Shown here piece by piece: positions 1 to 7,606 of a stretch of DNA of 64,000 nt. The translations under genes were made by a program, and so were the position numbers. Source of the stretch: an uncultured Opitutia bacterium (GTDB taxonomy: Bacteria > Verrucomicrobiota > Verrucomicrobiia > Opitutales > Opitutaceae); assembly GCA_903873805.1 (NCBI GenBank), contig CAIQQB010000018.1, positions 1 through 64,000 of the forward strand, in the 5' to 3' direction. Numbering within the stretch: the stretch's first letter is position 1; every line of letters starts with the position of its first letter. The notes beneath the pieces were generated by a model. The model was not told where the DNA came from. It saw only the letters and a list, made by a program, of their open reading frames with translations, and did not search any database.

Positions 1-99
1 GGCTTCGCCCCTCCCCCTGCACCCCCTCCCATATTAACTTATTTTACCCGATCCGCTGTCCAACGGACGGGGACCACCTCAGCGTGTGCAAACCCAGCT

Positions 100-330
100 C
101 GCGGCGGGGCGTGGGCGGCGGGGCGGCGAACTGGCGGATGGCCTCGATGATCGCGGCCAGCTGCTCGTCGTGGACGCCGACGCGGGCGTCCAACTCGTTC
201 AGGCGCTTGGTCGGCACGCCCTAGCGTGCGGCGAGGTCAGCGTCGAGGAGGATGCGCTGACCGCGCAGTACCAGAATGCGGCTCTGGATGTGCTCGTCGG
301 GTATGAGTTCTTCCGGCCTAATCGATGAAT
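100..330 (-). pseudogene. ORF6N-domain protein remnant
   Basis: Read leftwards, the sequence gives ELIPDEHIQSRILVLRGQRI and LLDADLAAR, then an in-frame TAG at 219-221, then GVPTKRLNELDARVGVHDEQ and LAAIIEAIRQ followed by a proline-rich end. This matches the start of ORF6N (KilA-N-associated) DNA-binding proteins, where DLAxLYGVxTKxLN is typical, joined directly to the C-terminal coiled tail usual for the family. The stop falls where the LY of that motif should be, and the body between RLNE and LDARVGVHDEQ is missing, so I read it as a decayed gene with an internal deletion. ORF6N proteins are common on phages and mobile elements; nothing else phage-like is visible nearby. Confidence 0.6.
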
Positions 331-441
331 CAATTCTAAATTGGCATAGCTGCGCGCGAAAAAGCGAGTCGGCAAGCCGGAGCGCGGCCGGATAAAACCG
401 CATTGCCAACGGAAGCCGCGGCGGGCAAGACTGGCCCTTCC

Positions 442-2106
442 ATGTTCACCCTCGGCATTGACTACGGAACCAACTCGGTGCGCGCCCTCGTGGTGCGTTG
501 CGTGGACGGCAAGGAACTCGGCTCCTGTGTCGTCAACTACCCCTCCGGCCACCAGGGCGTGCTGCTCGATCCGCGGGACCATCACCTCGCCCGTCAGCAT
601 CCCGGCGACTACCTCTTCGGCCTTGAGAAATCCGTCAAGGGCGCGCTCGCCCAGGCGAAGAAAACCCGGGGCTTCGATGCCAAAAAAGTGGTCGGCCTCG
701 GCGTCGACACCACGGGCTCCAGCCCGATTCCGGTCGATGCCCGCAACGTCCCCCTCGCGCTGCACGCCAAGTGGGCGAAGAATCTCCACGCCCAGTGCTG
801 GCTGTGGAAGGACCACACCGGCTGGCGCGAGGCGGCGAAAATCACCGCGCTCGCGGCCCAGCACCGGCCGCAGTTCATCGCGAAATGCGGCAACACCTAC
901 TCCTCCGAATGGTGGTGGTCGAAGATCTGGCACTGCCTCAACGTCGCCCCGAAGGTCTTCGACGCCGCCTATTCCTGGGTCGAGCTCTGCGACTGGGTGC
1001 CGTCCGTCCTCGCCGGCGTGACCGACCCGCGGGCCGTGCAACGCGGGGTCTGCGCCGCCGGCCACAAGGCGTTCTACGCCGCCGACTGGGGCGGCCTGCC
1101 CGACAAGGAGTTTCTCGCATTACTCGATCCCAAGCTGGCCGACCTGCGCGACCGCCTCTACACCGAGGCCCACGACGCCTCCGTCGCCGCCGGCGCGCTC
1201 TGCCCCGAGTGGGCGAAAAAGCTCGGCCTCCCCGCCGGCATCCCGATCGCCATCGGCGAGTTTGATGTCCATTACGGCGCCATCGGCTGCGGTGTCACCG
1301 AGGGCACGCTGGTCAAGGTCATCGGCACCTCCACCTGCGACTGCGGCGTGGTCTCCGCCCAGAAGTCCGTGCCCGACATCCCGGGCATCTGCGGCATCGT
1401 CAAGGGCGCGATCCTCCCTGGCTACTACGGCATCGAGGCCGGCCAGTCCGCCGTCGGCGACATCTTCAAGTGGTGGGTCGAGGTCGTCTGCCGCGGTGAC
1501 GCGAAGCTCCACGCGCAGTTCACCGCCGAGGCGGCGAAGCTCCGGCCCGGCCAGAGCGGCCTGCTCGCCCTCGACTGGAATAATGGCAACCGCACCATCC
1601 TCGTGGACCAGCTTCTCACCGGTCTGGTGCTCGGGCAGACGCTCTATACGACCTCGGCCGAGATCTACCGCGCCCTGATCGAGGCGACCGCCTTCGGCGC
1701 CCGCGCCATCATCGAGCGCATCCGCGAGTACGGCGTGCCGATCGACCGCGTCGTCTGCGCCGGCGGCATCGCCGAGAAGAACCCGCTGCTGATGCAGATC
1801 TATGCCGACGTCACCGGCTGCACGATGCTCGTCGCCGGTTCGAGCCAGGCGTGTGCGCTCGGCTCGGCCGTTTCGGCGGCCGTGCTCGCGGGCGCGCAGC
1901 CGGACTTTCCGACGGCGCAGAAGAAGATGACTTCACTGAAGAAGGTCGCCTACAAGCCGACCGCCGCCGGCCGGAAAACCTACGATCAGCTCTATGCGCT
2001 TTACCGCCAGGTGCACGACGCCTTCGGTGGCCTGAACAAATCCGCCGACCTGTCGCGCGTGATGAAAGACCTGCTGGAGCTGAAAACAGTAGCGAGTAGC
2101 GGGTAG
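442..2106 (+). CDS. araB: ribulokinase
   Basis: Cytoplasmic FGGY-family kinase of about 554 residues that phosphorylates L-ribulose to L-ribulose-5-phosphate with ATP. The N-terminal phosphate-binding motif LGIDYGTNSVRA lies at residues 3-14, GVDTTGSSPIPVD near residue 90, and the C-terminal FGGY signature-like CAGGIAEKNPLL near residue 440; the length fits AraB. I chose the ATG at 442, just before MFTLGIDYG, over an in-frame TTG at 403 because AraB proteins normally begin here. First gene of araB-araA-araD. Oddity: the last residues (TVASSG) and the stop codon are encoded by a 7-bp repeat array that continues into the spacer, so the repeat has replaced the original 3' end. Confidence 0.95.
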   Translation: MFTLGIDYGTNSVRALVVRCVDGKELGSCVVNYPSGHQGVLLDPRDHHLARQHPGDYLFGLEKSVKGALAQAKKTRGFDAKKVVGLGVDTTGSSPIPVDARNVPLALHAKWAKNLHAQCWLWKDHTGWREAAKITALAAQHRPQFIAKCGNTYSSEWWWSKIWHCLNVAPKVFDAAYSWVELCDWVPSVLAGVTDPRAVQRGVCAAGHKAFYAADWGGLPDKEFLALLDPKLADLRDRLYTEAHDASVAAGALCPEWAKKLGLPAGIPIAIGEFDVHYGAIGCGVTEGTLVKVIGTSTCDCGVVSAQKSVPDIPGICGIVKGAILPGYYGIEAGQSAVGDIFKWWVEVVCRGDAKLHAQFTAEAAKLRPGQSGLLALDWNNGNRTILVDQLLTGLVLGQTLYTTSAEIYRALIEATAFGARAIIERIREYGVPIDRVVCAGGIAEKNPLLMQIYADVTGCTMLVAGSSQACALGSAVSAAVLAGAQPDFPTAQKKMTSLKKVAYKPTAAGRKTYDQLYALYRQVHDAFGGLNKSADLSRVMKDLLELKTVASSG

Positions 2107-2173
2107 CGAGCATCGCGCCGCTCCCAGCAACTCGCCTCCACTGTCTTTCTACTCACTCCTCACTACTCGCTAC
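2089..2173. repeat. palindromic heptamer array, araB-araA
   Basis: The left arm has three 7-bp units (GTAGCGA, GTAGCGG, GTAGCGA at 2089-2109). The right arm (about 2149-2173) carries complementary units CTACTCA, CTCCTCA, CTACTCG, CTAC. The arms could form an imperfect hairpin in RNA. The araB stop codon lies inside the left arm and the araA start is 12 bp after the right arm. A sister array lies between araA and araD. Confidence 0.85.
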
Positions 2174-2184
2174 TTTCCCATTCC

Positions 2185-3699
2185 ATGAAACTCCTCGAAA
2201 CTCCCAAGATCTGGTTCGTCTGCGGTTCGCAGCACCTCTACGGCCCCGGCCCGCTCAAGCAGGTCGCCGCCAACGCGCGCAAGGTCGCCGAGGCCCTCGC
2301 CGCCTCCGACAAGCTGCCGCTGACCACGGTCTTCAAGGCGCTGCTCACCACGCCCGATGAGATCGCCAACCTCTGCATCGAGGCCAACTCCGACGCGAAC
2401 TGCGCCGGCCTCATCCTCTGGATGCACACGTTCTCACCCTCGAAAATGTGGATTCGCGGGCTGACGTCGCTGAAGAAGCCTTTCCTCCACCTGCACACGC
2501 AGTTCAACCGCGACCTGCCGTGGGGCACGATCGACATGGATTTCATGAATCTAAACCAGGCCGCCCACGGCGACCGCGAGGCCGGTTTCATCCACACCCG
2601 GCTCCGGCTCGGCCGCAAGGTGGTCGTCGGCCACTGGGGCGACGCCGAGGTGCAGGATCGCATCGGCGCCTGGATGCGCGCGACCCGCGCCTGGCACGAC
2701 GCCCAGGGGGCGCGCTTCGCCCGCTTCGGCGACAACATGCGCCAAGTCGCCGTCACCGACGGCGACAAGGTCTCCGCCGAGATGCGCTTCGGCTACGCGG
2801 TCAACGGCTACGGCATCGGTGACCTCGTGGCGAAGATCTCCGATGCCGGCATCAACGACCGCGCCGTGGACCGGCTCTGCGCCGAATACGCCGACCGCTA
2901 CACCGTCGCGAAGGAGCTGCGCAAGGGCGGCTCGCGCCACGACTCCCTGCGCTACGGCGCCCGCATCGAGCTCGGCCTGCGCGCGTTCCTCGAGGAAGGC
3001 GGCTTCAAGGGCTTTACGACCACGTTCGAGGATCTGCACGGTCTGCGGCAGCTCCCCGGCCTCGCGGTCCAGCGCCTGATGGCCGACGGCTATGGCTTTG
3101 GCGCCGAAGGCGACTGGAAGACCGCCGCGCTGCTCCGCGCCATGAAGGCGATGGGCGCGGGCCTGCCGGGCGGCACCTCGTTCATGGAGGACTACACCTA
3201 CCATCTCGCCCCCGGCAAACACCAGGTGCTCGGCGCGCACATGCTGGAGATCTGCGAGTCGATCGCGGCCACCAAGCCCTCGCTCGAAATCCATCCCCTC
3301 GGCATCGGCGGTCGCGAGGATCCCGTGCGCCTCGTGTTCGACGCGCCCGCCGGTCCGGCGCTCAACGCCTCGCTGATCGACCTGGGCAATCGATTCCGCC
3401 TGATCGTGAACGAGGTCACCGCCGTGAAGCCCCCAAAGCTGCCCAAGCTGCCGGTCGCCCGCGCCGTCTGGGAGTGCCAACCCGACTTCAAGACCGCCTG
3501 CGCGGCCTGGATCCTCGCCGGCGGCGCCCACCACACCGGCTACAGCTACAGCGTCACCTCCGAGATGCTCGAGGACTACGCCACCATCGCCGGCATCGAG
3601 TTGGTCGTCATCGGGGCCGACACCCGCCTCGCCGACTTCAAGCAGACCCTCCGCAACAACGAAGTCTACTACCACCTCGCCCAGGGCTTCCGGGCGTAG
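2185..3699 (+). CDS. araA: L-arabinose isomerase
   Basis: Cytoplasmic, metal-dependent isomerase converting L-arabinose to L-ribulose; 504 residues, the usual AraA length. The N terminus [15 protein letters not shown] is diagnostic. Segments carrying the active-site and metal ligands known from E. coli AraA are intact: GAEGDWKTA and SFMEDYTYH (glutamates), GAHMLEIC and [10 protein letters not shown] (histidines). The ATG at 2185 immediately precedes this conserved N terminus; the leader is CCCATTCC with no Shine-Dalgarno sequence. It sits between araB and araD, flanked on both sides by palindromic 7-bp repeat arrays. Confidence 0.97.
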   Translation: MKLLETPKIWFVCGSQHLYGPGPLKQVAANARKVAEALAASDKLPLTTVFKALLTTPDEIANLCIEANSDANCAGLILWMHTFSPSKMWIRGLTSLKKPFLHLHTQFNRDLPWGTIDMDFMNLNQAAHGDREAGFIHTRLRLGRKVVVGHWGDAEVQDRIGAWMRATRAWHDAQGARFARFGDNMRQVAVTDGDKVSAEMRFGYAVNGYGIGDLVAKISDAGINDRAVDRLCAEYADRYTVAKELRKGGSRHDSLRYGARIELGLRAFLEEGGFKGFTTTFEDLHGLRQLPGLAVQRLMADGYGFGAEGDWKTAALLRAMKAMGAGLPGGTSFMEDYTYHLAPGKHQVLGAHMLEICESIAATKPSLEIHPLGIGGREDPVRLVFDAPAGPALNASLIDLGNRFRLIVNEVTAVKPPKLPKLPVARAVWECQPDFKTACAAWILAGGAHHTGYSYSVTSEMLEDYATIAGIELVVIGADTRLADFKQTLRNNEVYYHLAQGFRA

Positions 3700-3705
3700 G
3701 CGGAA

Positions 3706-3802
3706 GTAGCGAGTAGTGGGTAGCGAGTAGCGAGCATTCCGCCGGGCCTCTCGTTGCTTGCGCCCTCAAACTACTCGCTACTCACTACCCACTACTCGCT
3801 AC
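3706..3802. repeat. palindromic heptamer array, araA-araD
   Basis: Left arm: GTAGCGA, GTAGTGG, GTAGCGA, GTAGCGA (3706-3733). Right arm: CTACTCG, CTACTCA, CTACCCA, CTACTCG, CTAC (3771-3802). Left and right arms are almost exact reverse complements over about 28 bp, separated by a 37-bp loop. It lies 7 bp after the araA stop and ends 9 bp before the araD start. Confidence 0.9.
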
Positions 3803-3811
3803 TTCTCTCCC

Positions 3812-4504
3812 ATGCTGACCGAACTCAAACGCGAAGCCTACGAGGCCAATCTGGCCCTGCCGAAACACGGGCTGATCAACCTCACTTTCGGCAACGCCAG
3901 CGCGCTCGACCGCGCCCGCGGAATCTTCGCCATCAAGCCGAGTGGCGTCGACTATGTCGCGCTCCGGCCGGCCGACATGGTGCTGGTCGATCTCGAGGGC
4001 CGCCGCGTCGAGGGGAAGCTCAACCCCTCCTCCGACACGCCCACCCACCGTCGGCTGTTCCTCGCCTTCAAGGACATCGCCGGCGTGGTCCACACCCATT
4101 CCTCGCGCGCGACCGCGTTCGCGCAGGCGGGGCGCCCGATCCCGATCTTCGGCACCACCCATGCCGACTATTTCTTCGGCGACGTGCCGGTGACACGGAA
4201 GCTCACCGCCAAGGAGATCGCCACGGCTTACGAGTGGGAAACCGGCAACGTCATCGTCGAGCGGTTCAAGCAGCTCGATCCGGCCGACTTTCCCGCGGTG
4301 CTCGTCAACCGCCACGCCCCCTTCACCTGGGGCCCGACGGTGGCGAAGGCCGTCGAGGTGGCGGTGGCGGTGGAGTGCATCGCCCACATGGCGCTGATGT
4401 CGCTCCAGCTGGCGCCCAAGCTGGCGCCGATCGAAGGCGCGCTCCTCCGGAAACATTTCAAGCGCAAGCACGGCCCGGGCGCCTATTACGGCCAGCGTCG
4501 GTGA
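3812..4504 (+). CDS. araD: L-ribulose-5-phosphate 4-epimerase
   Basis: Class II aldolase/epimerase fold, 230 residues; converts L-ribulose-5-phosphate to D-xylulose-5-phosphate, the last step of the AraBAD pathway. Visible hallmarks are NLTFGNASALDR near residue 22, the zinc-ligand motif VVHTHSSRATAFAQAG, GTTHADYFFGDVPVTR with the catalytic aspartate region, and the third histidine in NRHAPFTWGPT. I chose ATG 3812 (MLTELKREAYEANLALPKHG, the standard AraD start) over an upstream ATG at 3758 that lies within the repeat array. Third and last gene of the ara cluster. Confidence 0.96.
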   Translation: MLTELKREAYEANLALPKHGLINLTFGNASALDRARGIFAIKPSGVDYVALRPADMVLVDLEGRRVEGKLNPSSDTPTHRRLFLAFKDIAGVVHTHSSRATAFAQAGRPIPIFGTTHADYFFGDVPVTRKLTAKEIATAYEWETGNVIVERFKQLDPADFPAVLVNRHAPFTWGPTVAKAVEVAVAVECIAHMALMSLQLAPKLAPIEGALLRKHFKRKHGPGAYYGQRR

Positions 4505-4626
4505 CCGCGTCGTTCGGGTTGGTTGCATAGGTTCGCCCTCGACCCGGCACGTCCCGCTGGAACGTCACCCAATCTTCACCCAGGCAGATTGCGCAGCAAA
4601 TTTTCCGGCGGTTAGTGTGTCGGGGC

Positions 4627-5550
4627 GTGGATCAACCTCCGTCCCATCGCCCACCGCCACCCGACCGGGCGCCGTCCTTGGTACTCTTCCTCTTGGCCTG
4701 TCTGCTCGGCTGCCTGATTCCAGCCGTGGGGTTCGGAGCCGAGCCGCCGCCGGACCTGACAACGGCGCTGACCCTGTACAACGACTGCCAGTATTCGGCC
4801 GCACGGAAGATCTTCTCCACCCTGGCCGCCGCGCACCCCGACGACCCGGGGCTCAATTTCTACCTGGGGCGGCTGGCGCTTTGGTTTAATGACGATTCGC
4901 AGGCGCTCGCCTGTCTCCAGAAGGCCGCGCAGCTTGCGCCAACCGAGGCGCGGATTCAGAACGCCCTCGGTGACGCCTTTGGGCTGGCCGCGCAAGAGGC
5001 GGGACTGTTGTCCAAATTCGGCTGGGCGGACAAATGTCTCGCCGCCTACCGCCGGGCGGTGGAGCTCGAGCCTGGCAATCCCGATTTCCACTGGAGCCTG
5101 CTCTGCTATTACAGCATGGCCCCGATGATTGCCGGTGGATCCATGTCCAAGGCCTACGCCCAGGCGGCCGAAATCCGGAAACTCGATCCCGTCGGCGGCC
5201 GCACGGCCTTTGCCACCCTTTATCTGGAAGACAAGCGAAACGCCGAGGCCTTTGCCGAGTTTGACGGCATTCTCGGGCGTCAACCGGACGATTATCTGGC
5301 GCTCTATCAGATCGGGCGGTGCGCGGCGCTCAGTGGCGAGCAGCTCGGCCGCGGCCTGACAGCCCTTCGCCGTTGCCTCATGCTACCCCGTCCGGCCGGG
5401 GTTGGAATTCCGCGGGAATGGAACATCCATTATCGGATCGGCAACATCCTCGAAAAGCAGGGCGACACCGCCGGGGCCCGGCGGGAATACGATCTCGCCA
5501 CAAAGTCCAACCCGGACTTTCGCCCCGCCAAGGAAGCGCTGAAGAAGTAA
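4627..5550 (+). CDS. exported TPR-repeat protein
   Basis: About 307 residues with no ATG near the 5' end; GTG codons at 4615 and 4627 are the possible starts. A hydrophobic stretch (LVLFLLACLLGCLIPAVGFG) followed by AEPPPD looks like a signal peptide. The remainder consists of tetratricopeptide helices, for example LTLYNDCQYSAARKIFSTLA, LNFYLGRLALWFNDDSQALA and a final repeat NILEKQGDTAGARREYDLAT. TPR proteins are scaffolds, so no enzymatic role can be assigned. It is separated from araD by 122 bp and followed by a GTAG-ended hairpin. Function unknown; likely periplasmic. Confidence 0.75.
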   Translation: MDQPPSHRPPPPDRAPSLVLFLLACLLGCLIPAVGFGAEPPPDLTTALTLYNDCQYSAARKIFSTLAAAHPDDPGLNFYLGRLALWFNDDSQALACLQKAAQLAPTEARIQNALGDAFGLAAQEAGLLSKFGWADKCLAAYRRAVELEPGNPDFHWSLLCYYSMAPMIAGGSMSKAYAQAAEIRKLDPVGGRTAFATLYLEDKRNAEAFAEFDGILGRQPDDYLALYQIGRCAALSGEQLGRGLTALRRCLMLPRPAGVGIPREWNIHYRIGNILEKQGDTAGARREYDLATKSNPDFRPAKEALKK

Positions 5551-5576
5551 ACATCGCGGGGCCCGGCTCGACCACG

Positions 5577-5646
5577 GTAGCCGGGGTCGCCGCACCCGGG
5601 TGTTTAATATTGCCCTCACGGCACCGGGATCAGCGACCCCGGCTAC
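5577..5646. repeat. GTAG-ended hairpin repeat (GTAGCCGGGGTCGC family)
   Basis: Perfect 14-bp inverted arms GTAGCCGGGGTCGC (5577-5590) and GCGACCCCGGCTAC (5633-5646). The same arms recur at 26282-26376, and a shortened copy lies at 24601. It sits between two convergent genes, where such elements are usual. Confidence 0.9.
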
Positions 5647-5697
5647 AGTTTTCCGGCAGATTTCTCCGTCCCCTTGCGAGCTTAATTCCCGCCCGTA

Positions 5698-7173
5698 TTA
5701 CTTGGGGGCACCCGCGCCCGGGTTCCAGCCATGGCCGAGGACGAATGCGGGACTGCGGTAATTCGCAATGAGCTCGGCGTCGTCGGCCGTGAGCTGGCGG
5801 GAACCGGAAAAGCGCCGGCTCATGTCCACCGGTTGGCCGTCCGGACGGCGGCTGCCGGCTTCCCAAAAGTGCACTCCGCTCGCATCGCCGGCCTGATCAA
5901 ACCGCCAGGCGGCGGCCGCAACGGCGTCGGTGAGCGTGCAGTCGAGCAGCACCACCTCGCTGGCGGGAAAACGGGCCGGCGCGATCCGCGACAGAAAGCT
6001 GCCCGCCACACCAGGTGCGCCTTCAAAGTTGCAGCGCACATAGACGAAACCGTGGTTCGTTGCCTGATTGCGAATCTGGGTGAAATACGTGCCCGACCGA
6101 AGCGAACGGGCGGTGCAGCCGTCAAAATAACAGGGGCCGGTACCCCACATGAAATCCACGTCGCCCTCAATGCGGCAGTTGCTCAGATAGGTCTGGCCGT
6201 TGAGCTGGACCGTGTCCTGGTAGCTGAAGAAATCCACGTCGTGCAGGATCGCGCGGGCGTTGGTGGTCCCGTTAAGAATGAGCGTCTCGGCCTGCGAGCC
6301 GCCCACCGGCGTGGTGTTGTGCAAAGTGAGATTGGCGATCGTGAGCCCCTCCACCCGGTGGGCGAGCAGGAGGCCGCGCCGGTAGACCGCCCCACCCTGC
6401 GCCGGATCGGCGGCGCTGGGATCCGGTTTGGCCCCCCCAAAGGGATTGCCGTTGAGATCGGGGTTGAACAACGCGTTGTTCGCGTAGGCGATCACCGTCT
6501 GGCCGCGGTCCTCGCCCAAAAGCGTGACCGCATTGCGATGGGTCAGCACCACGATTTCGCGGTAGGTGCCCTTGCGGATGAAAACGGTCACCGGTGACGT
6601 GTTGCCCTCCGGGATGAAGTCGAGCGCGCCCTGCACCGTGCAAAAGTCGCCGGTGCCGTCGGCGGCCACCGTTAGTTTCGCCGCCCCAGCCTGCGGGGCG
6701 TCCGAACGGGTGGTAAAGTGCCAATTGCCGGAGCCGGTGACCGGAGCGGAAGCGGCGCCGCCGACCTGGAAGGTACCGGCGTCAAGGGTGATGTAGTAGG
6801 AGTGCCCGCGCACCAGAACCCCGGGCTGCGGACAGACCAGCGCCTCGTTGCCCGTGATGATGACCGGATGGTAGCTAAAGCCGGGAATTCCGCCGATCGG
6901 CTTGGTCGCGGTCGATTGGGCAACGTCGATCGTGTCCACCGCTTTCTCCGCGCTCGCGTCGATAATCCGGATCAGCCCGGTGCCGGGGGCGGGCGGACTC
7001 GCAAAGGTCAGCCGCAGCGGCGTATCCGGGCAGACCCCGGTGGCACCGGCCGCGGGAAACAGACTGATGGCCGCCGGAGCAGCCGGGGCAGAGGATGCAG
7101 CAGTCAGGGGGCAAGTCGGTGCGACCAGCCAGACGGCGCCCGCGGTGAACATGAGGGAAAAGAAGCGGGACAT
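5698..7173 (-). CDS. pectinesterase (secreted)
   Basis: Carbohydrate esterase family 8 enzyme that removes methyl esters from homogalacturonan; 491 residues from ATG 7173. Signal peptide (MSRFFSLMFTAGAVWLVAP), then a bacterial Ig-like segment at roughly residues 35-165 (ATGVCPDTPLRLTF), then the right-handed beta-helix domain. Pectinesterase signatures: TVAADGTGDFCTVQGALDFI, FIRKGTYRE, the catalytic SYQDTVQ, and GDVDFMWGTG carrying the second aspartate. The longer upstream reading frame runs into the tRNA gene, so the ATG at 7173 is preferred. It would work with the GH28 enzyme at 44.4 kb, which acts on demethylated pectin. Confidence 0.92.
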   Translation of the reverse strand: MSRFFSLMFTAGAVWLVAPTCPLTAASSAPAAPAAISLFPAAGATGVCPDTPLRLTFASPPAPGTGLIRIIDASAEKAVDTIDVAQSTATKPIGGIPGFSYHPVIITGNEALVCPQPGVLVRGHSYYITLDAGTFQVGGAASAPVTGSGNWHFTTRSDAPQAGAAKLTVAADGTGDFCTVQGALDFIPEGNTSPVTVFIRKGTYREIVVLTHRNAVTLLGEDRGQTVIAYANNALFNPDLNGNPFGGAKPDPSAADPAQGGAVYRRGLLLAHRVEGLTIANLTLHNTTPVGGSQAETLILNGTTNARAILHDVDFFSYQDTVQLNGQTYLSNCRIEGDVDFMWGTGPCYFDGCTARSLRSGTYFTQIRNQATNHGFVYVRCNFEGAPGVAGSFLSRIAPARFPASEVVLLDCTLTDAVAAAAWRFDQAGDASGVHFWEAGSRRPDGQPVDMSRRFSGSRQLTADDAELIANYRSPAFVLGHGWNPGAGAPK

Positions 7174-7191
7174 GGGGCAGGTTGCTCCGCC

Positions 7192-7265
7192 TGGCTGCCC
7201 GACCTGGATTCGAACCAGGACTAGGCGAGTCAAAGTCGCCTGTGCTACCATTACACCATCAGGCA
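7192..7265 (-). tRNA. trnQ: tRNA-Gln (TTG)
   Basis: Read leftwards from 7265: acceptor TGCCTGA pairs with TCGGGCA (one G-T pair), D arm TGGTGTAATGGTAGCACA, anticodon stem GGCGA/TCGCC with loop CTTTGAC giving anticodon TTG, T arm CCTGG-TTCGAAT-CCAGG, discriminator G, and an encoded CCA at 7192-7194. It starts 92 bp upstream of the pectinesterase ATG on the same strand and ends 18 bp before it. Confidence 0.96.
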
Positions 7266-7606
7266 AAACAGAGGAAGGATGAGGCTGAAACGAATTGCGG
7301 TCCCGTCAAGGCTGGACGACACCCGGTAGTGGTGCCATTTGCTGATTGCCACCGTAGGTCGGGCTTCACGCCCGACGTGTCGGGGATAAACCCCGACCTA
7401 CAATTCGCATTCTTGTACCACTACCCGACACCCTCCGCTCGCCTGAGTCGCAAGCTTGGTCTCGGAGCAGCGCCCGTCTCCGATGGTCATTCGGTCGCCG
7501 GAAGCTCGGATGGAACGCCACTGGGGAGCTGACCTCTGCCTCTCGCACCGGACTTTTGCGGGCGGGGTGAGGACACCCCACCGGTTCAACCCAGCAGAAG
7601 CGGCTT
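7266..7606. other. intergenic spacer with two hairpins
   Basis: 341 bp without a convincing gene. It holds a GTAG-ended hairpin at 7354-7401 (arms GTAGGTCGGG / CCCCGACCTAC) and, near 7559-7584, a GCGGGCGGGGTGAGGACACCCC stem related to the elements at 15887 and 26571. The tRNA promoter should lie in the right part of its upstream flank, but I cannot point to clear -35/-10 boxes. Confidence 0.6.
7354..7401. repeat. GTAG-ended hairpin (GTAGGTCGGG family)
   Basis: GTAGGTCGGG at 7354 is mirrored by CCCCGACCTAC ending at 7401; an inner stem (GTCGGGC/GCCCGAC) adds a second hairpin. The ends are GTAG and CTAC, as in the other dispersed hairpins of this window. Confidence 0.8.

Noticed and set aside
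199-1065. 288-codon minus-strand frame over the start of araB
   Set aside because: It overlaps the certain araB coding sequence. Only the part outside araB was kept, read in another frame, as the ORF6N remnant.
2089-3802. Reading the heptamer arrays as intrinsic terminators
   Set aside because: The stems are not followed by a T run and the ara genes continue immediately downstream, so a terminator role is unlikely.
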